Origin: Panicum virgatum | Lineage: Eukaryota > Streptophyta > Magnoliopsida > Poales > Poaceae | Direction: 5' to 3' | Assembly: GCF_016808335.1 (NCBI RefSeq) | Contig: NC_053143.1 | Span: 51,801,441 to 51,865,440 of the forward strand | Length of the DNA: 64,000 nt | Shown: piece by piece, positions 10,103 through 21,164 of the stretch | Layout: every line of letters begins with the position of its first letter | Numbering within the stretch: the first letter of the stretch is position 1 | The notes under the pieces: model-generated | Database searches by the model: none | What the model was told of the DNA's origin: nothing | What the model saw: only the letters and a program-made list of their open reading frames with translations | Position numbers and translations under genes: made by a program

Positions 10103-11061
10103 TCTACTACTACTAAAAAGGGTCTAAGTAAGACTTTTTTTTCGTTCGTCATCCCACCTGTGCGATCGTTTCGTTTGGCCCGCCCTTCGCCCTCTCGCGC
10201 TACATCGTCCCATCGCTAGAAAATCTAAGCCGCCCGATCAATCCCTCGCCGCATGCAGGGAACCGAACGGGTGTGCAGCTTCCTTCCTGATGTTGCGCTC
10301 CTCCATCGTCGGCTGCCATCGCGAGATCGTCCGCTACGCCGCTCCGTCCCTGGCTGCCGCCGTCCGCGCCGCCTCTGGCGTGGCCAGCATACGAGGACGT
10401 CGCCAAGGACCTGGAACAAGCAAGCAGGTTTCTACAAGGGATCAGAGCAGAGGGGATCGTGAGTTCGTGACCTCCATTAGGTAGTGATTAGATCAAATTT
10501 TGTTTCTGCCACTTGATTAGGTTTGGTAATTAGGGCTAATCTTTACCGGAAGGGCTCTGTTAATTAATTCCTGGGATGTGGTACCGGTGTTGCAGCAGTT
10601 CGGGCAGTGAGGGCCTTTTATGAATCTTATCCAGTGGAGTACTACTGTACTAGATGGATTAGATAATTTCTGTTATTCTGTATCTTTACATGGAGTGCTT
10701 ATGACCTTGGCAGATTACTTGAGATGGACAAACCCTGAAAGACGGACTGTTGATGAACAACCAACAAGCACCAGTGAACCTCACAAAGCAAGATAGAAGA
10801 AAAAAAGATTATCACGGACTCTTACACTGTTATTTGAACTCACGGCCTGCGCCTCGCTCATGAAGCATGCTCATGTGAAGAAAAGATATAAGATGTACTT
10901 ATGTGTTTTGTTTGTAACCTAAAACATGATCTATTACCTGCAATGAAAACCATGTTGATGATGTCGAATCTCTCAAATGTGGCATAAGATTATGTTTTCC
11001 CAAGCTCCATTTATTGCGTTGAAATTTTCTATCTCCCGTAGCAACGCACGGGCACACATCT

Positions 11062-11063
<2 letters not shown>
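10103..11063 (+). mobile_element. non-autonomous Helitron-like element
   Basis: The 5' end reads A|TCTACTACTACTAAAAAGGG, matching the TC start typical of grass Helitrons. The 3' end reads CACACATCTGG|T, a CTRR terminus inserted before T. Eleven bp before it lies an 18-nt hairpin (CCCGT, 8-nt loop, ACGGG; 11035-11052). The GCAACGCACGGGCAC context is common at grass Helitron 3' ends. No TIRs or target-site duplication are expected for this class. No Rep/helicase is present. A GC-richer block (about 10140-10400) could be captured gene sequence, but I do not recognise it. Confidence 0.7.

Positions 11064-11144
<81 letters not shown>
11064..11144 (+). repeat. (TA)n microsatellite
   Basis: About 40 uninterrupted TA units directly abut the Helitron 3' end. 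ORFs reading Tyr-Ile repeats across it are artefacts. Confidence 0.97.
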
Positions 11145-11147
<3 letters not shown>

Positions 11148-12619
11148 AAGTATATATCTCTCAAGTACGCAAGGGTATACATACTGTTCATATATATGTA
11201 TGATGTGTGCAGACCGATCGATCGAGTTAGCCAGCTGCAGGCTGCAGCAGCACGTAGGACATTGGGATGTGGTCGCGATCGATCGAGATAAGAGAGATCA
11301 TCATCGATCAGCTAGCATCGGTATACGGCAGGCTAGGCCAGCATGAGATGCGATCGATCGAGCTGTCACTTGGCAACTTGCCGCCAATGCATGCCATCCA
11401 GTCTCGTATATGTGTTCATATAGGCAACACTAGCTACGCGACGGCTCATCTGGCTGGCTGGCTGCTCCAGGTGCCAAATTAAAAAGGTTTTTTTTTTCTT
11501 CCTTTCCCTTACCGTGGAGTATTTTTCGCATCCATATTCATCCCAATCCATAGAGAACGAACCAATGCAAATACAAGCACATATTCATGGACAACCGGAA
11601 CACAATTCGAAATGTACAAGTATATCCCGATGTTTCGTCTGGCCGCTACTGCCTACTGGATTATTAGCTCAGCACAAACTAAGAAAGAGCTCCTTGGTAC
11701 GCATTTAAATGCACATCGTGTCTAGATACGTAGCAAAAACTGATTTTTATATCTTGATTTGTCAAAACGAAATGTAATTCGGAAATGATGGGAGCAGATG
11801 CCATGCATGCACATGGAATTTTTCTTCCAAAGCCGAGCGAGCAATAATAGCGCACACCTCCTACGGCAACGGCACAGCTAGCAGTAGCCGCCAATTTCAG
11901 TTCCTCGCAACACAACCACGACGCACGGCGTTACCGAGCCACGTAACAGTCCAGGGCCCACGACGCTGCCAGACAGCAACACCATCGGCCCAGTTCGAAT
12001 CCAAGGATGGCGGAGGAGGGAGATTCAAAAATCAAAACTTTTCATCCATGCAGAACAACAACAAAAATCAAAACTTTGCTTTCCTTCGCCATCGATCAGT
12101 TGCTGCTGCTGCTGCTGGCTACGAGTAGCTAGTTCGCCGCTAGCCGCCACGGCGCCACCTGAACCAACACCAGCTGCCGTGCCAGCGCGGCGGCACCCAC
12201 GCCGGCGCGCGTCGAGGCTCGTGCCCCCGCGCGCTCCCTCCTGCGCCCCAGCTCAGCGCGGGCGCGGGCGCGCGGCGGCACCCAGCCACGGCCCCACCGC
12301 GTCAGCGACCGAGCCGGATAGGCACGGCACGCGCGTGCGGGGAGGCGTCCGTCGGAAGCTTCTTCTCTCCCGTCTCCCCCGCCAGCTCGGAGACGCCCGC
12401 CAACGGCCGCGCCGGCGCTCGGTTCCGCTGGCAGGTGGGGCCCGCGCCCCCCCAGCTGGCGAGGCGGCTCCTCCCCGCACGGCAACTGACGGTGGGGTAC
12501 ACGTCACGGCGGGGCCCGCGCGTCAGTTGGATAGGCACTGTAGCGTGGGGCGGGCGTGGGTGGGCCCAGGAGGTAGGTAATTAATTACGGGTCCTGCCAC
12601 TGGCTCGGCTCCCCCGCCG
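11145..12619. other. intergenic region and promoter of the FAF-like gene
   Basis: Many GATCGATCGA and short palindromic words occur at about 11205-11360, with no gene. From about 12130 the DNA is very GC-rich, and its long ORFs on both strands are composition artefacts. It leads into the TATA box at 12620. Confidence 0.5.
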
Positions 12620-12627
12620 TATATAAA
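12620..12627 (+). promoter_or_regulatory. TATA box of the FAF-like gene
   Basis: TATATAAA stands in a GC-rich context, so it is unlikely by chance. A transcription start about 25-35 bp downstream (about 12650-12660) would leave the ATG at 12659 almost no leader. This favours the ATG at 12755. Confidence 0.7.
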
Positions 12628-12754
12628 AGCCCCCCACCTCCTCGGGGAGTGTCCGGCCTTGTTCCGTCGCGCCGTGCACCAGCAGCTCGCCGCGTTCACA
12701 CGGGCCGGTTGGCGGCGGTGGGGGAGGAGAGGAGAGGAGCGGAGGGGCGCGGCG

Positions 12755-13309
12755 ATGCTCCGGCGGGAGGGGGCCGGGAGAGGGCGGTGGCGCGGCGCCG
12801 TGGGCGCCTGCACCGAGGGCCTCGGCTCCGACAGCGGCGACGTCGGCGGCGCCGAGATCTACCACCTCCCGCCCGGCGGCGGTGCGGGCGTCGAGGAGGC
12901 GCCGCCGGGGCAGGAGGCCGTGCCGACGCCGCCGCCGGAGGATATGGAGAAGAGGCGGCGGCGCGGGGGCGGGCTGCCCCCGGCCATGCCGCGGGCGGCC
13001 GGGGGGCTGGCCATGCGCGCGGAGCGCCGCGGCGGGCGGCTTATCCTCACCGAGGTGCGCGCCGCCGGGGCCGAGCGCCGCGGGCTGTTCCGCGCCTCGC
13101 GCGACGGCGGACGCCTCCTGCTGCGCTTCGCGGCTGCCGATGACGACGACTCCGCCGCCGTCCCGGACGACGACGGCGGCAGCGGCGGCGAGCCGGAGGC
13201 TGCTGCTGCTGGCGGCGCCGGCTTCAACGGCGGGGAGCCGTGCCAGGTGGCGGCCGCCGGCGCGGCCGGCCGGGCGCGCGTCGAGGTCGGCGCGGTGATC
13301 GAGATCTGA
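12755..13309 (+). CDS. FANTASTIC FOUR (FAF)-like protein, single exon
   Basis: The 184-residue product starts at ATG 12755. An in-frame ATG at 12659 lies too close to the predicted transcription start. The N-terminal CTEGLGSDSGDV block is typical of FAF proteins. The FAF domain is at about residues 73-126: an LPP start, the ERRGGRLILTEV strand and the LFRASRDGGRLLLRF strand, matching the family pattern of R-R-D/G-GR-L-EV followed by ASREGGRL. An acidic Asp/Glu/Gly tail follows. In Arabidopsis FAF proteins affect shoot meristem size; the role here is inferred. The gene is intronless and GC-rich (strongly G/C third positions), as is common for grass genes of this kind. A possible AATAAG poly(A) signal lies near 13547. 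Confidence 0.8.
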   Translation: MLRREGAGRGRWRGAVGACTEGLGSDSGDVGGAEIYHLPPGGGAGVEEAPPGQEAVPTPPPEDMEKRRRRGGGLPPAMPRAAGGLAMRAERRGGRLILTEVRAAGAERRGLFRASRDGGRLLLRFAAADDDDSAAVPDDDGGSGGEPEAAAAGGAGFNGGEPCQVAAAGAAGRARVEVGAVIEI

Positions 13310-15650
13310 GGCCGAGGCTGCAGCAGCCTCTAGCTCTGCTGTTAGACGCCATAGCTAGCTAGCTGCATTCCATTTCCTCTCCTCCTTGCACCTGCATGCT
13401 CTTCATTCAGAGATCGATAGAGATAGAGTGTGTGCGTCAGAGAGTTTTTTCGTGTGAGATCGTTGTATTTTATTTTGAATCGTGTTCTAATCAGAGGCAT
13501 TTCTCTGGCTTTCGTTTCATTTCTCAGATTTTGATTAGTGTGATGTAATAAGGATTGTCATTTTCCCTTGATTATATAGAAGCTGGATCTTTGCTTGGTA
13601 AGCTAGGGATGACGATTTAACTTGGACCTGAAATTAAAACCCCAAAGAGATTCAAGTGCTACTTGAACACGCTCTTGCAGAATGCAGCAGCTACGGCTAT
13701 TTTAATTCGGTAGCCATTTCATATGAAATAGTGCAAAGGAATAATGTTGGAATGGATCGGAGTACGTATAATCTAAGGCAAAATTAAAAAAAAGGAACAT
13801 TGTAATTATCTAAAAATAAGGGGGGAAGGGATTGAAGCAGAAGCAACCATTTGTCTTAAAAATGGTAAATCAGTTGGCGCCTAACCGCAGTCGAAACAAG
13901 TAAATGTTGATGTTAATTAGTTCATGCATGATGAGTTGCACACAACTGTATGCGCTATATATAATTTTGCAATGTTCCTCTTTTGTAGTAAAAATAGTTG
14001 TAAAGATTGAGCTGTGTACAATCTAACCCATGCTTTCATTTTTGGCAAGCAATAGGTGCTGCTAACACTTGCAATTTTTATGATGTATCGTACCTGTGCT
14101 TGTGGGCCAATTAAAGTTTACAACTGCTGAGTCACAGCAGCCAGAAGGTTAATAATATGAGGGCTGGCTTTAGCTGTGTTTTAGTACTACTAGGTCCTAA
14201 TAGGAACTTTGAGCACGAAAAGAATTAATTGGAATTTAATAGGAAAAATCATTCCCACACTTCATCATGAGGGCTCCAGAGTTCGCTCGTGTTGAAGCCC
14301 AAGCATGCTTGATTTGCGCACGCATGGGTTGATGTGCTAACCTCGCTAAACTGATCGCCAAATTAATTAAACAGCCTAAATTTTGGCTAAACATTAGGCT
14401 AAATTTCCATGCATGCATGGTTAATTAGTTGTTTGACAACAAAGAGGTAATGCAAGAACACAAAAGAGAATGAGGAGAATACAAATATAGCTGCGAATCA
14501 AACTTTGTGGTGCCGACAAAAAGAAGTTGCCGGACTACATTTGCTATCCATAGAGAGAGAGAGAGAAAAAAAAAAGCATGGATGTCGTCGTTCCATCCTC
14601 CAACGAACGACATTGCTGTATTTTGGACAAAAAGGTTCATGGGTATGATCATTCTGTTGCGTGACACTATGCGCATCTTCTTTCCTTTTTCCGGATCGGA
14701 TATAGTTCACATAGCCGTGGAATCGGTCACAGCTGCTCACAGTTACGCACGTTTTCGATACGTGAGCATAGATTTTTCCTGTGAACGATTTCTTTGTTTC
14801 TTTTTGAAACGAGCATATATAGATTGGCAACGATGTGATTAAATAAGTCTCTTAAATTAGATGTCTATGAAACAAGAATGTTTCCGTTTTAAAAAAACAT
14901 ACGATGATTAGTACAATCTAATTAGGACTAAACATCATCATATATTTTAAAAATTAACGGCCACCAATTTTTGTGGGTAAATCACATGAGCTTGCAAATT
15001 TTGTCATAAAAACCGTCTTGATACACACTGTACACTAGTACAGAGAGCGTTGCTACGCAGCTGTGATGGCCTGTGAATGGCAGTTTTTGGCTTTTGTGCG
15101 ATGGCGTCCAGCAGGCTGGGGCAGGCAGTCTGCATCCCAAAACAACCGTTGGTTTTGGGCGGCGATGGCGACGCTCCGCTTCCCTTTTCTGGCTTTCTGC
15201 TCGCTATCCTCTCGCCTCTCCAACGGAATCGACAGCGATAGATAGATAGATGGATGAGCGCTTGACTAATGACTATGCTTGCGTTCTAGAAACACGTTTC
15301 TTCATGGATGAAGAGATTCATGACGTGGCGGAGGTGATAACAATGGTCTTTCAGGCTGGGTAGGACTAGATGAAGCTGACGCGTAGGTGGATGTAAAAAA
15401 AAATGCAGGATTCTACAAAGAGTTAAATGTTTCAGAATATTTGTTTTTATTTACGTACGTATTTTTCCGTAGGCTACACAGTATTTTTCAGATAGGCTAG
15501 ACGATAGCAGCCTAGCAGGCTGTACAGTGTTGTTGAAGCACTGTTGTTGAAGCACTTCTGCCGACGGGGCGGGCTATAGGAGTCATTGCCACACTTTGGC
15601 CCAGTGGGCCGCAGTAACAGAACATTCTGCTGTACAACTTCTCTTAAAAA
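13310..15650. other. 3' UTR of the FAF-like gene and intergenic DNA
   Basis: The first ~280 bp are probably 3' UTR. The rest is AT-rich with no supported gene. Small items are a GATA run (15237-15250) and a 14-bp tandem duplication, TGTTGTTGAAGCAC, at about 15526-15555. Confidence 0.5.
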
Positions 15651-15654
15651 AAGC

Positions 15655-16096
15655 TTTATTCAATTCTTACTCAATACAATTATCCTCATGGTCAGGAATA
15701 AAGGTCGCCAAAATACAGAATGGAACCACTCAAATGAAACATCAGGCTCGGATGCGGCTCTATATGGTGCTATACAAATTCATGAAACTATGACAACATA
15801 AGCTTCTTCATGATCCCGTTCCGTTTTCTCGTCTAGGGTTTCTTCAAGCAAATACCAATACCATCTTCTCCATCCAAGGTGTAGCATCTGCTGTCTGGTA
15901 TTATGTACGCTATATTCACAGTTTTTCTCCAATTGCAGCCAAGATCAATTTGTGCCCAATGACACTGCGATCTTTTGACTGTGGGTACTGTCACTGGTTC
16001 AGGTCAGTTGTCACTTGTAACTCAGCCTTTCCTGTCTCACTGGAGGAAGACAACATAAGCTTCAGTTAAAATTTTCCAAAAGGAAGATTCTTTATT
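15655..16096 (-). promoter_or_regulatory. candidate poly(A) signals of glutathione synthetase
   Basis: On the - strand AATAAA occurs at 16096-16091, about 60 nt after the stop codon, and again at 15660-15655. Either or both could end the transcript. Which is used cannot be told from sequence. Confidence 0.4.
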
Positions 16097-16155
16097 CAAT
16101 GTTTGTGTTATATTTGTCTAGGATATTTTATGCCTTCATCACAATAATAGACTAA

Positions 16156-19100
16156 TCAGGGTTCAGGAATAAGATAATTATGAGCGGTAATCACCTCATC
16201 AGTGAGGAGAATACTGTCTAAAACAGCATATCCTGCAGCAACACCACCTTCATTTGATGAAGAAACTTTGGTGCGCATTAAGTAACCGCTCTGATTATTT
16301 AAGATCACCTTATCTTTGTTCCTGGGATCGACCATCAAAATATTAATGTCAGAATCAGAATGTATCATTTCATCAGCGAAATGATAAGGTACTAACATGG
16401 AATATTCATAGAGCGCAGATGTTTAAAACTTCAATAGGTAATTACCGCAGGTAGGCTCCATATATCCCTAGCTCAGAGATTGTAAGGTCCTCGAAGCAAT
16501 CACCGCCCCTAACTAGGGGAGTAAGAGAAGCTTTCGGAAAAATCCTCTGCATCAGTATGTATGCTGCAAGTGACTCCCCTTGTTCCTTTTGGAGCTTGAT
16601 CAGCATGTCTCGCAAATCATGACCATATATGTTGTTCCCTGAAATCAATAATCAGGAATAGGATCAAGGAAGATTTAGACAACTGGGTGATTTACAAGTG
16701 TTCCGAAGCATACCTCCGCCTTCTCGCTGAGGCTTCAAGACAAAAAGGTCAGGTTTCTCTATTGCTGATTTCACAATCTCTTCATTATCCAAGCTCCACA
16801 ATCCTGCGAAACTTTTACGTAGTTTGGCAATGTCCTTGTTGTCAAGGAACCTAAGACATATCAGAAAGTGGTTTAGATTGAGCTAATGCTCTAAATCACA
16901 ATAGACAATGAAATGAAATCCAGTCAAGAAGCTTAAAGTATAATTTTATAGAACTAGAAGGTAAGATGTCCTATCAAGTTGGTATGTACTTGTTTCCTGA
17001 GAAGAACTAATGCACTTTGCACATCAACGAAATATTCAAATACATATACCAGCGAATCATACATTGGTACTAAGAATCACCTTTCAAGGACATTAGGTTT
17101 TGCTAATTCCTGCTGGATCTTTTTCATTCCTACTAAATGGTATGATATTGAAGGACACTTTATAGCAGATGACTGTTCCATCAAAAGTCTCGCTCTCCAC
17201 TCCTGGAATACAACAGGAAAATGTCACAGTAAGACTATGGTGTGTTATCACAACAAAACCAGTTATTATGCATCCTCAACCATGCTGTACACAAGAGGGA
17301 AATTAATGCGCAAGAAAAGTATGTTCTTTAATAAAGGAAAAGGAAGGAAAGAGCATTGTAACAATTCAAAGAACTCTTATTATTCTTAAAGAAAAAAGCC
17401 AGCAAAATGTGCTTTCAATCTGATCTACAAATTCGCATCTACATAAATATTTTGAATTAGCAAATGCTAGATTGCATACCGCTACAAATTCGCATCTACA
17501 TAAATATTTTGAATTAGCAAATGCTAGATTGCATACCGCTTCTGAAGGGTAATCAGTTGGTGCATACCCAGCTCTGAAATATACAACAGCAACGGTACGA
17601 CCATCTCTGCAATTCACAGATGTGCATACTAAGTACTAATAGCAATAATGAGCCTTTCTTCATGTCTGTATAAGATACTTACATCGCAAGTGTTCCATCC
17701 GTAAGCACCTGCCCTTCAGCTTCAACTTGAGCCAATGTTTTCCTTATAGTCGTCACACCATATGTGATAGGTAGTTAAGGAAACACTATTTTTCATGCTG
17801 TCAGATGTGACAATTAAATAAAGAAAAAAATAAAATCATATGGTTACCAAACCCATTAGTGGTTCTCTGAAGTTATATCAGGCAGGCTACATGTTGAAAG
17901 GATTGTGTACAAACAGGAATTCAAATCTTGTTAGTTTTTTACTGGACTCAAGTCACCAAACCACAGGTAAGAACTAACTAAAGCTTTTTAAGCCCAGACA
18001 CTGATGGTAGGAGTGATAAAAAAGCAAACATAAAAAAGGATATGATTCCTTCAAATGATTGACAAGCCAGTATTGGTCATACATATTTCTTTCTTCAGGT
18101 TGAACAACCATCAAAACAACAGCACTGGGTGGCCGGTAGAAGCAAAGAAATATGTCAACTGATGCTTGGATTTTTCTAGTAAATCTGAATAATACAATTC
18201 ATACTGCACAGATAAGTGTCAACCTATCATTGTTATACTCAGCCCATGCTTTGCCCAATGCTTCAGCAAATTGAGTAGCGGCCCAATTCCGTGGTATCCT
18301 TTTAGAATCTAGGCCTAAAACTTTTCCATAGTGATTTAGTAAGGTCCTGTAGTTATCAAAATAATCACTTATAAGGTCAAACATACATAAGATCAACAAC
18401 AACAACAACATAGCCTTTTTTCCCAAGCAAGTTGGGGTAGGCTAGAGATGAAACCCGAAAGAAATAAGTTCAAGGTTCAGGCACATTGATAGCTAGTCTC
18501 CAAGCGCTCCTATCCAAAGCTATCTCTTTAGAGATATTCAAACATACATAAGATCGAAATAAGAAAATCTTGTCATTATTAGAAAATAATAAACTAAGAA
18601 CTCATTGCTGCCTAATTTCATTTTCGCTCATATGTCATCGTTAAAGTGGCACATTAACTAATCAAGTATGACACTTGAATCTTTAAAGTAGAACATCCTT
18701 AAACATAAGGACTTTGAAACTCTAAAATGAACAAACACTGTTTACGCTTGTAAGGATAGGCTGAGGATTTCGAAATCTGGAATTCAAATGTAGCTAATAT
18801 TATGTAAACACCTCTGCAAAGCATGTCGTATGAAGCTAATGTTTATGTAAACACTTCTGTAAAGCATGTCGGATGACTACGTCAAGGTATTTAGCCCCAA
18901 TTCTCTTATAAGCTCAAGAGATAACCTATATGGTCACAAGGTTTTCCATCTACAACTGGATAGTGAACATATCTCAACATTCATCATATCAGTTATAGTT
19001 TACAGAAATTAACAGAAAATTAAAAAAAATCATAGTTGCAAAAGGAAGGATAATTATGCTAAGAGAGCAAGAATGTACAGTAACCTGACCTGTGAAGTTC

Positions 19101-20525
19101 ACTGACAAGGGAACCAAGGCCAGGAAAGGATGATGAAATAGTGTTGAGCTCTATTTGAAGCAGTGAATTGGTTTCAGAATCCAGCATATAGTCAGATCGG
19201 TGCAATCCTAAGCGGATATCCTAAAAATGCGTTAAGCACATGTCAGTAGCTAGCTAAAAAACAAGATGCGGAAAATTGAAAGACACATTTCTCAAACTTG
19301 GGATTCAGAAAATGATAGGGAACAGATTGCTTACCTCTTTCTTATTTATTGCCATCATCTTCTCATGAATTCCTAGCAGCCTAGCGGTGAATTCATCTAC
19401 CTGCTTCGTTCTGAAATTGGAAAGCGATAGGTTACTTTGGATCTGGAAACCGCTGGGCAAATGAAAAATAGGCTAGCTATCCAATGACCTGACTAACAAT
19501 GAATTGTGTTCCTTTCAGAAATGTAAGGCAACAGCCTTAGTATAAAAAGAAATCAGCTTCTTTGTGCAAGCCAAACACAAAGATATACATCGATGTCGAA
19601 ATAATTCAGTATATAATTCAAAACTTGCCTAGACAATGCAGCTTGCAAGAATTCTCCATCCAAGCTCACACGATCGACGAGCTCATTGAAGATAGGAGCC
19701 AGCTCGCACGCTTGCTTCCAAAAGGATGCCGGGAAACGCGCTGGAAGCAGCGAGAATGGGGCATGAACCAGGCCGACACCAGGTACAGTTCCTGATCTCT
19801 GCAATTGGCAAAAAAAAAAAAAAAAAGGAGAAGGCACTGAGCAGCTAATCCGGAACAACAAGAATCTGCAGGTAATGTTGACACGCTGCGTGCTCGTTTC
19901 CATGGGTAAGATCAGAATCTGCCACGGGGTGAAGGTGAACACATGATTCCAATTTTTGTTCAACTTTAGCAAGTAAGTACAGCTCACTAAACTGCCAACT
20001 GGCAAGCTGGGACGCTACGATAGCACAATTTTCCGAATCCTATGCCAAGGAGCGAATGAACGAACTGCGACTAGTTCGAAATGTACAACTAGAGGAGAAT
20101 CATCGGAGAACCGCAGGCAAACTATTCGGATTCGGCAAATCGGGCCCAGATATCCGAGCTTCTCCGCAGCGAAGCGCCAAGGCCGCGTCACGTTTCGGAG
20201 AGCACCCGCAAAGAGCAACCTTTCGAGCGGGGTGGCGGCGTACCGGGTCGGCGCGGTCCCCGACGACGAGCCCGTGCACGGCGCACCAGACGGCGGCCTC
20301 CTCCGCCATCTCGGCCAGCACCGCCGCCCCCCGCAGCCGCCCCGCCTCCTCCGCCGGAGCGACGCCCGGGGCAGCCTCGGCGCTCGTCGCGGCGGCGCGC
20401 GCCGCCCGGCGGCGGAGGGGCAGCGCCGGCGGCGCGAACGAGGACGCGGCCGCTGGGCGCGGGAGGCGGCCGCCGTGGCGGGGGCGGACGGCCTGGTGGT
20501 GGTGGGAGACGCAGGAGGAGGACAT
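16156..20525 (-). CDS. GSH2: glutathione synthetase, 12 exons, complete
   Basis: Exons (-): 20525-20244, 19798-19629, 19410-19335, 19220-19090, 18346-18224, 18124-18044, 17763-17683, 17606-17537, 17202-17081, 16850-16714, 16638-16446, 16321-16156. They join in phase into 543 residues, close to the plant family length. The enzyme joins gamma-glutamylcysteine and glycine with ATP to give glutathione. Visible are [37 protein letters not shown], the metal-binding Glu in [19 protein letters not shown], the ATP-grasp glycine loop [13 protein letters not shown] and the C-terminal [16 protein letters not shown]. The Ala/Arg/Pro-rich first ~65 residues look like a plastid transit peptide. Intron 2 is GC-AG, intron 6 is U12-type AT-AC, intron 8 has a duplicated donor, and intron 4 holds a LINE. 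Exons show no disabling change. Confidence 0.95.
17425..17538. repeat. 57-bp tandem duplication covering a GSH2 splice donor
   Basis: 17425-17481 and 17482-17538 are identical or nearly so. On the - strand each copy carries CG|GTATGC, the donor of intron 8. The exon-proximal donor is at 17536. The second copy lies exactly 57 nt into the intron, with no stop codon between. Confidence 0.93.
17764..18043 (-). other. U12-type AT-AC intron (GSH2 intron 6)
   Basis: The - strand sequence after exon 6 starts ATATCCTTTT, the U12 donor consensus. It ends with branch site TTCCTTAAC (17782-17774) followed 10 nt later by the AC acceptor at 17764. No AG acceptor exists between the last in-frame stop and the conserved coding block. 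The AT-AC junction alone restores the phase (codon TC|A) and the conserved [13 protein letters not shown] reading. Confidence 0.9.
18395..18538 (-). mobile_element. short 5'-truncated RTE LINE 3' end in GSH2 intron 4
   Basis: About 144 bp match the 3' end of the LINE at 5801-7200, including the (TTG)n tail. It is flanked by the 17-bp direct repeat CAAACATACATAAGATC (18378-18394 and 18539-18555), a clean target-site duplication. It lies about 48 nt upstream of exon 5 in the direction of transcription. Confidence 0.95.
19411..19628 (-). other. GC-AG intron (GSH2 intron 2)
   Basis: Exon 2 ends TCTAG and the intron begins GCAAGT, the strong non-canonical GC donor consensus. The acceptor is TTTCAG. 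Joining gives Ser-Arg-Thr-Lys in phase, as in the family. No GT alternative nearby keeps the frame. Confidence 0.85.
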
Positions 20526-20923
20526 GGCGGGGGGCTTTAGTAGGGAGATCGAAGAGGGGAGCCTTCTTGGAAATGGGGGGATTGAGGGGGTTGGAACGGA
20601 TTCGTCCGATATGGCGGGTCAGAGTTGAGCTGGGGATCTCTCGGACTCGGACTCGGAGGTCGGAGGTCGGAGGTCGGAGCTCTCAGAGGCGTGTCCAGGT
20701 GCGTCCTCCCGAGGCGACTCTTTCTCACCAATGGCCTCAGGAGTCAGGGATGAGGCACACCATGGCTGCGAATGATTTCGTGTCCCGACCGTGGTCTCTC
20801 TTTTTCATCCTTGTTCGTCCATCCAGGATTTTTCTCTTTGACAACGACGTTTTCTGTTAACTAGTTTTCCATTCACCATAGGCTTTACCAGTGAAAATTT
20901 CAGTTAGATCAAAGACTCACTGA
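20526..20923. promoter_or_regulatory. probable GSH2 5' UTR and promoter region
   Basis: Directly upstream of the GSH2 start. It contains a short tandem CGGAGGT run (about 20655-20680). No TATA box or other motif was firmly recognised. Confidence 0.35.
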
Positions 20924-21164
20924 GGCCTTGTTTAGTTCCCTTCAAAATTTCAAAACTTTACAAAATTTCCCATCACATCAAATCTTTTAACGCATGCATA
21001 AATTATTAAATATAGCTAAACAAAGTAATTAATTATATAGTTTGTCTATAATTTGCGAGACGAATCTTTTGAGCCTAATTAATCTATGGCGGGACAATAA
21101 TTACCAAATACAAATAAAAGTACTACAGTGTTTTACACTCAAAACTTTATGCATCTAAATAAGG
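20924..21164 (+). mobile_element. MITE, GGCCTTGTTTAGTTCC family
   Basis: The left end GGCCTTGTTTAGTTCC and the imperfect right end CTAAATAAGGC form terminal inverted repeats. The interior has the GCGAGACGAATCTTTTGAGCC and ACAGTG words seen in a common grass MITE family. The superfamily is not certain because no clear target duplication is seen. Confidence 0.7.

Noticed and set aside
10973..11291. ORFs rich in Tyr-Ile
   Set aside because: Translations of the (TA)n microsatellite.
12129..13298. Several ORFs on both strands around the FAF-like gene
   Set aside because: High GC keeps all frames open; only the frame with the FAF domain is supported.
17366..17617. 83-residue ORF across GSH2 exon 8
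   Set aside because: It is exon 8 plus intron; its repeated part reflects the 57-bp duplication and is reported as a splice-site finding.
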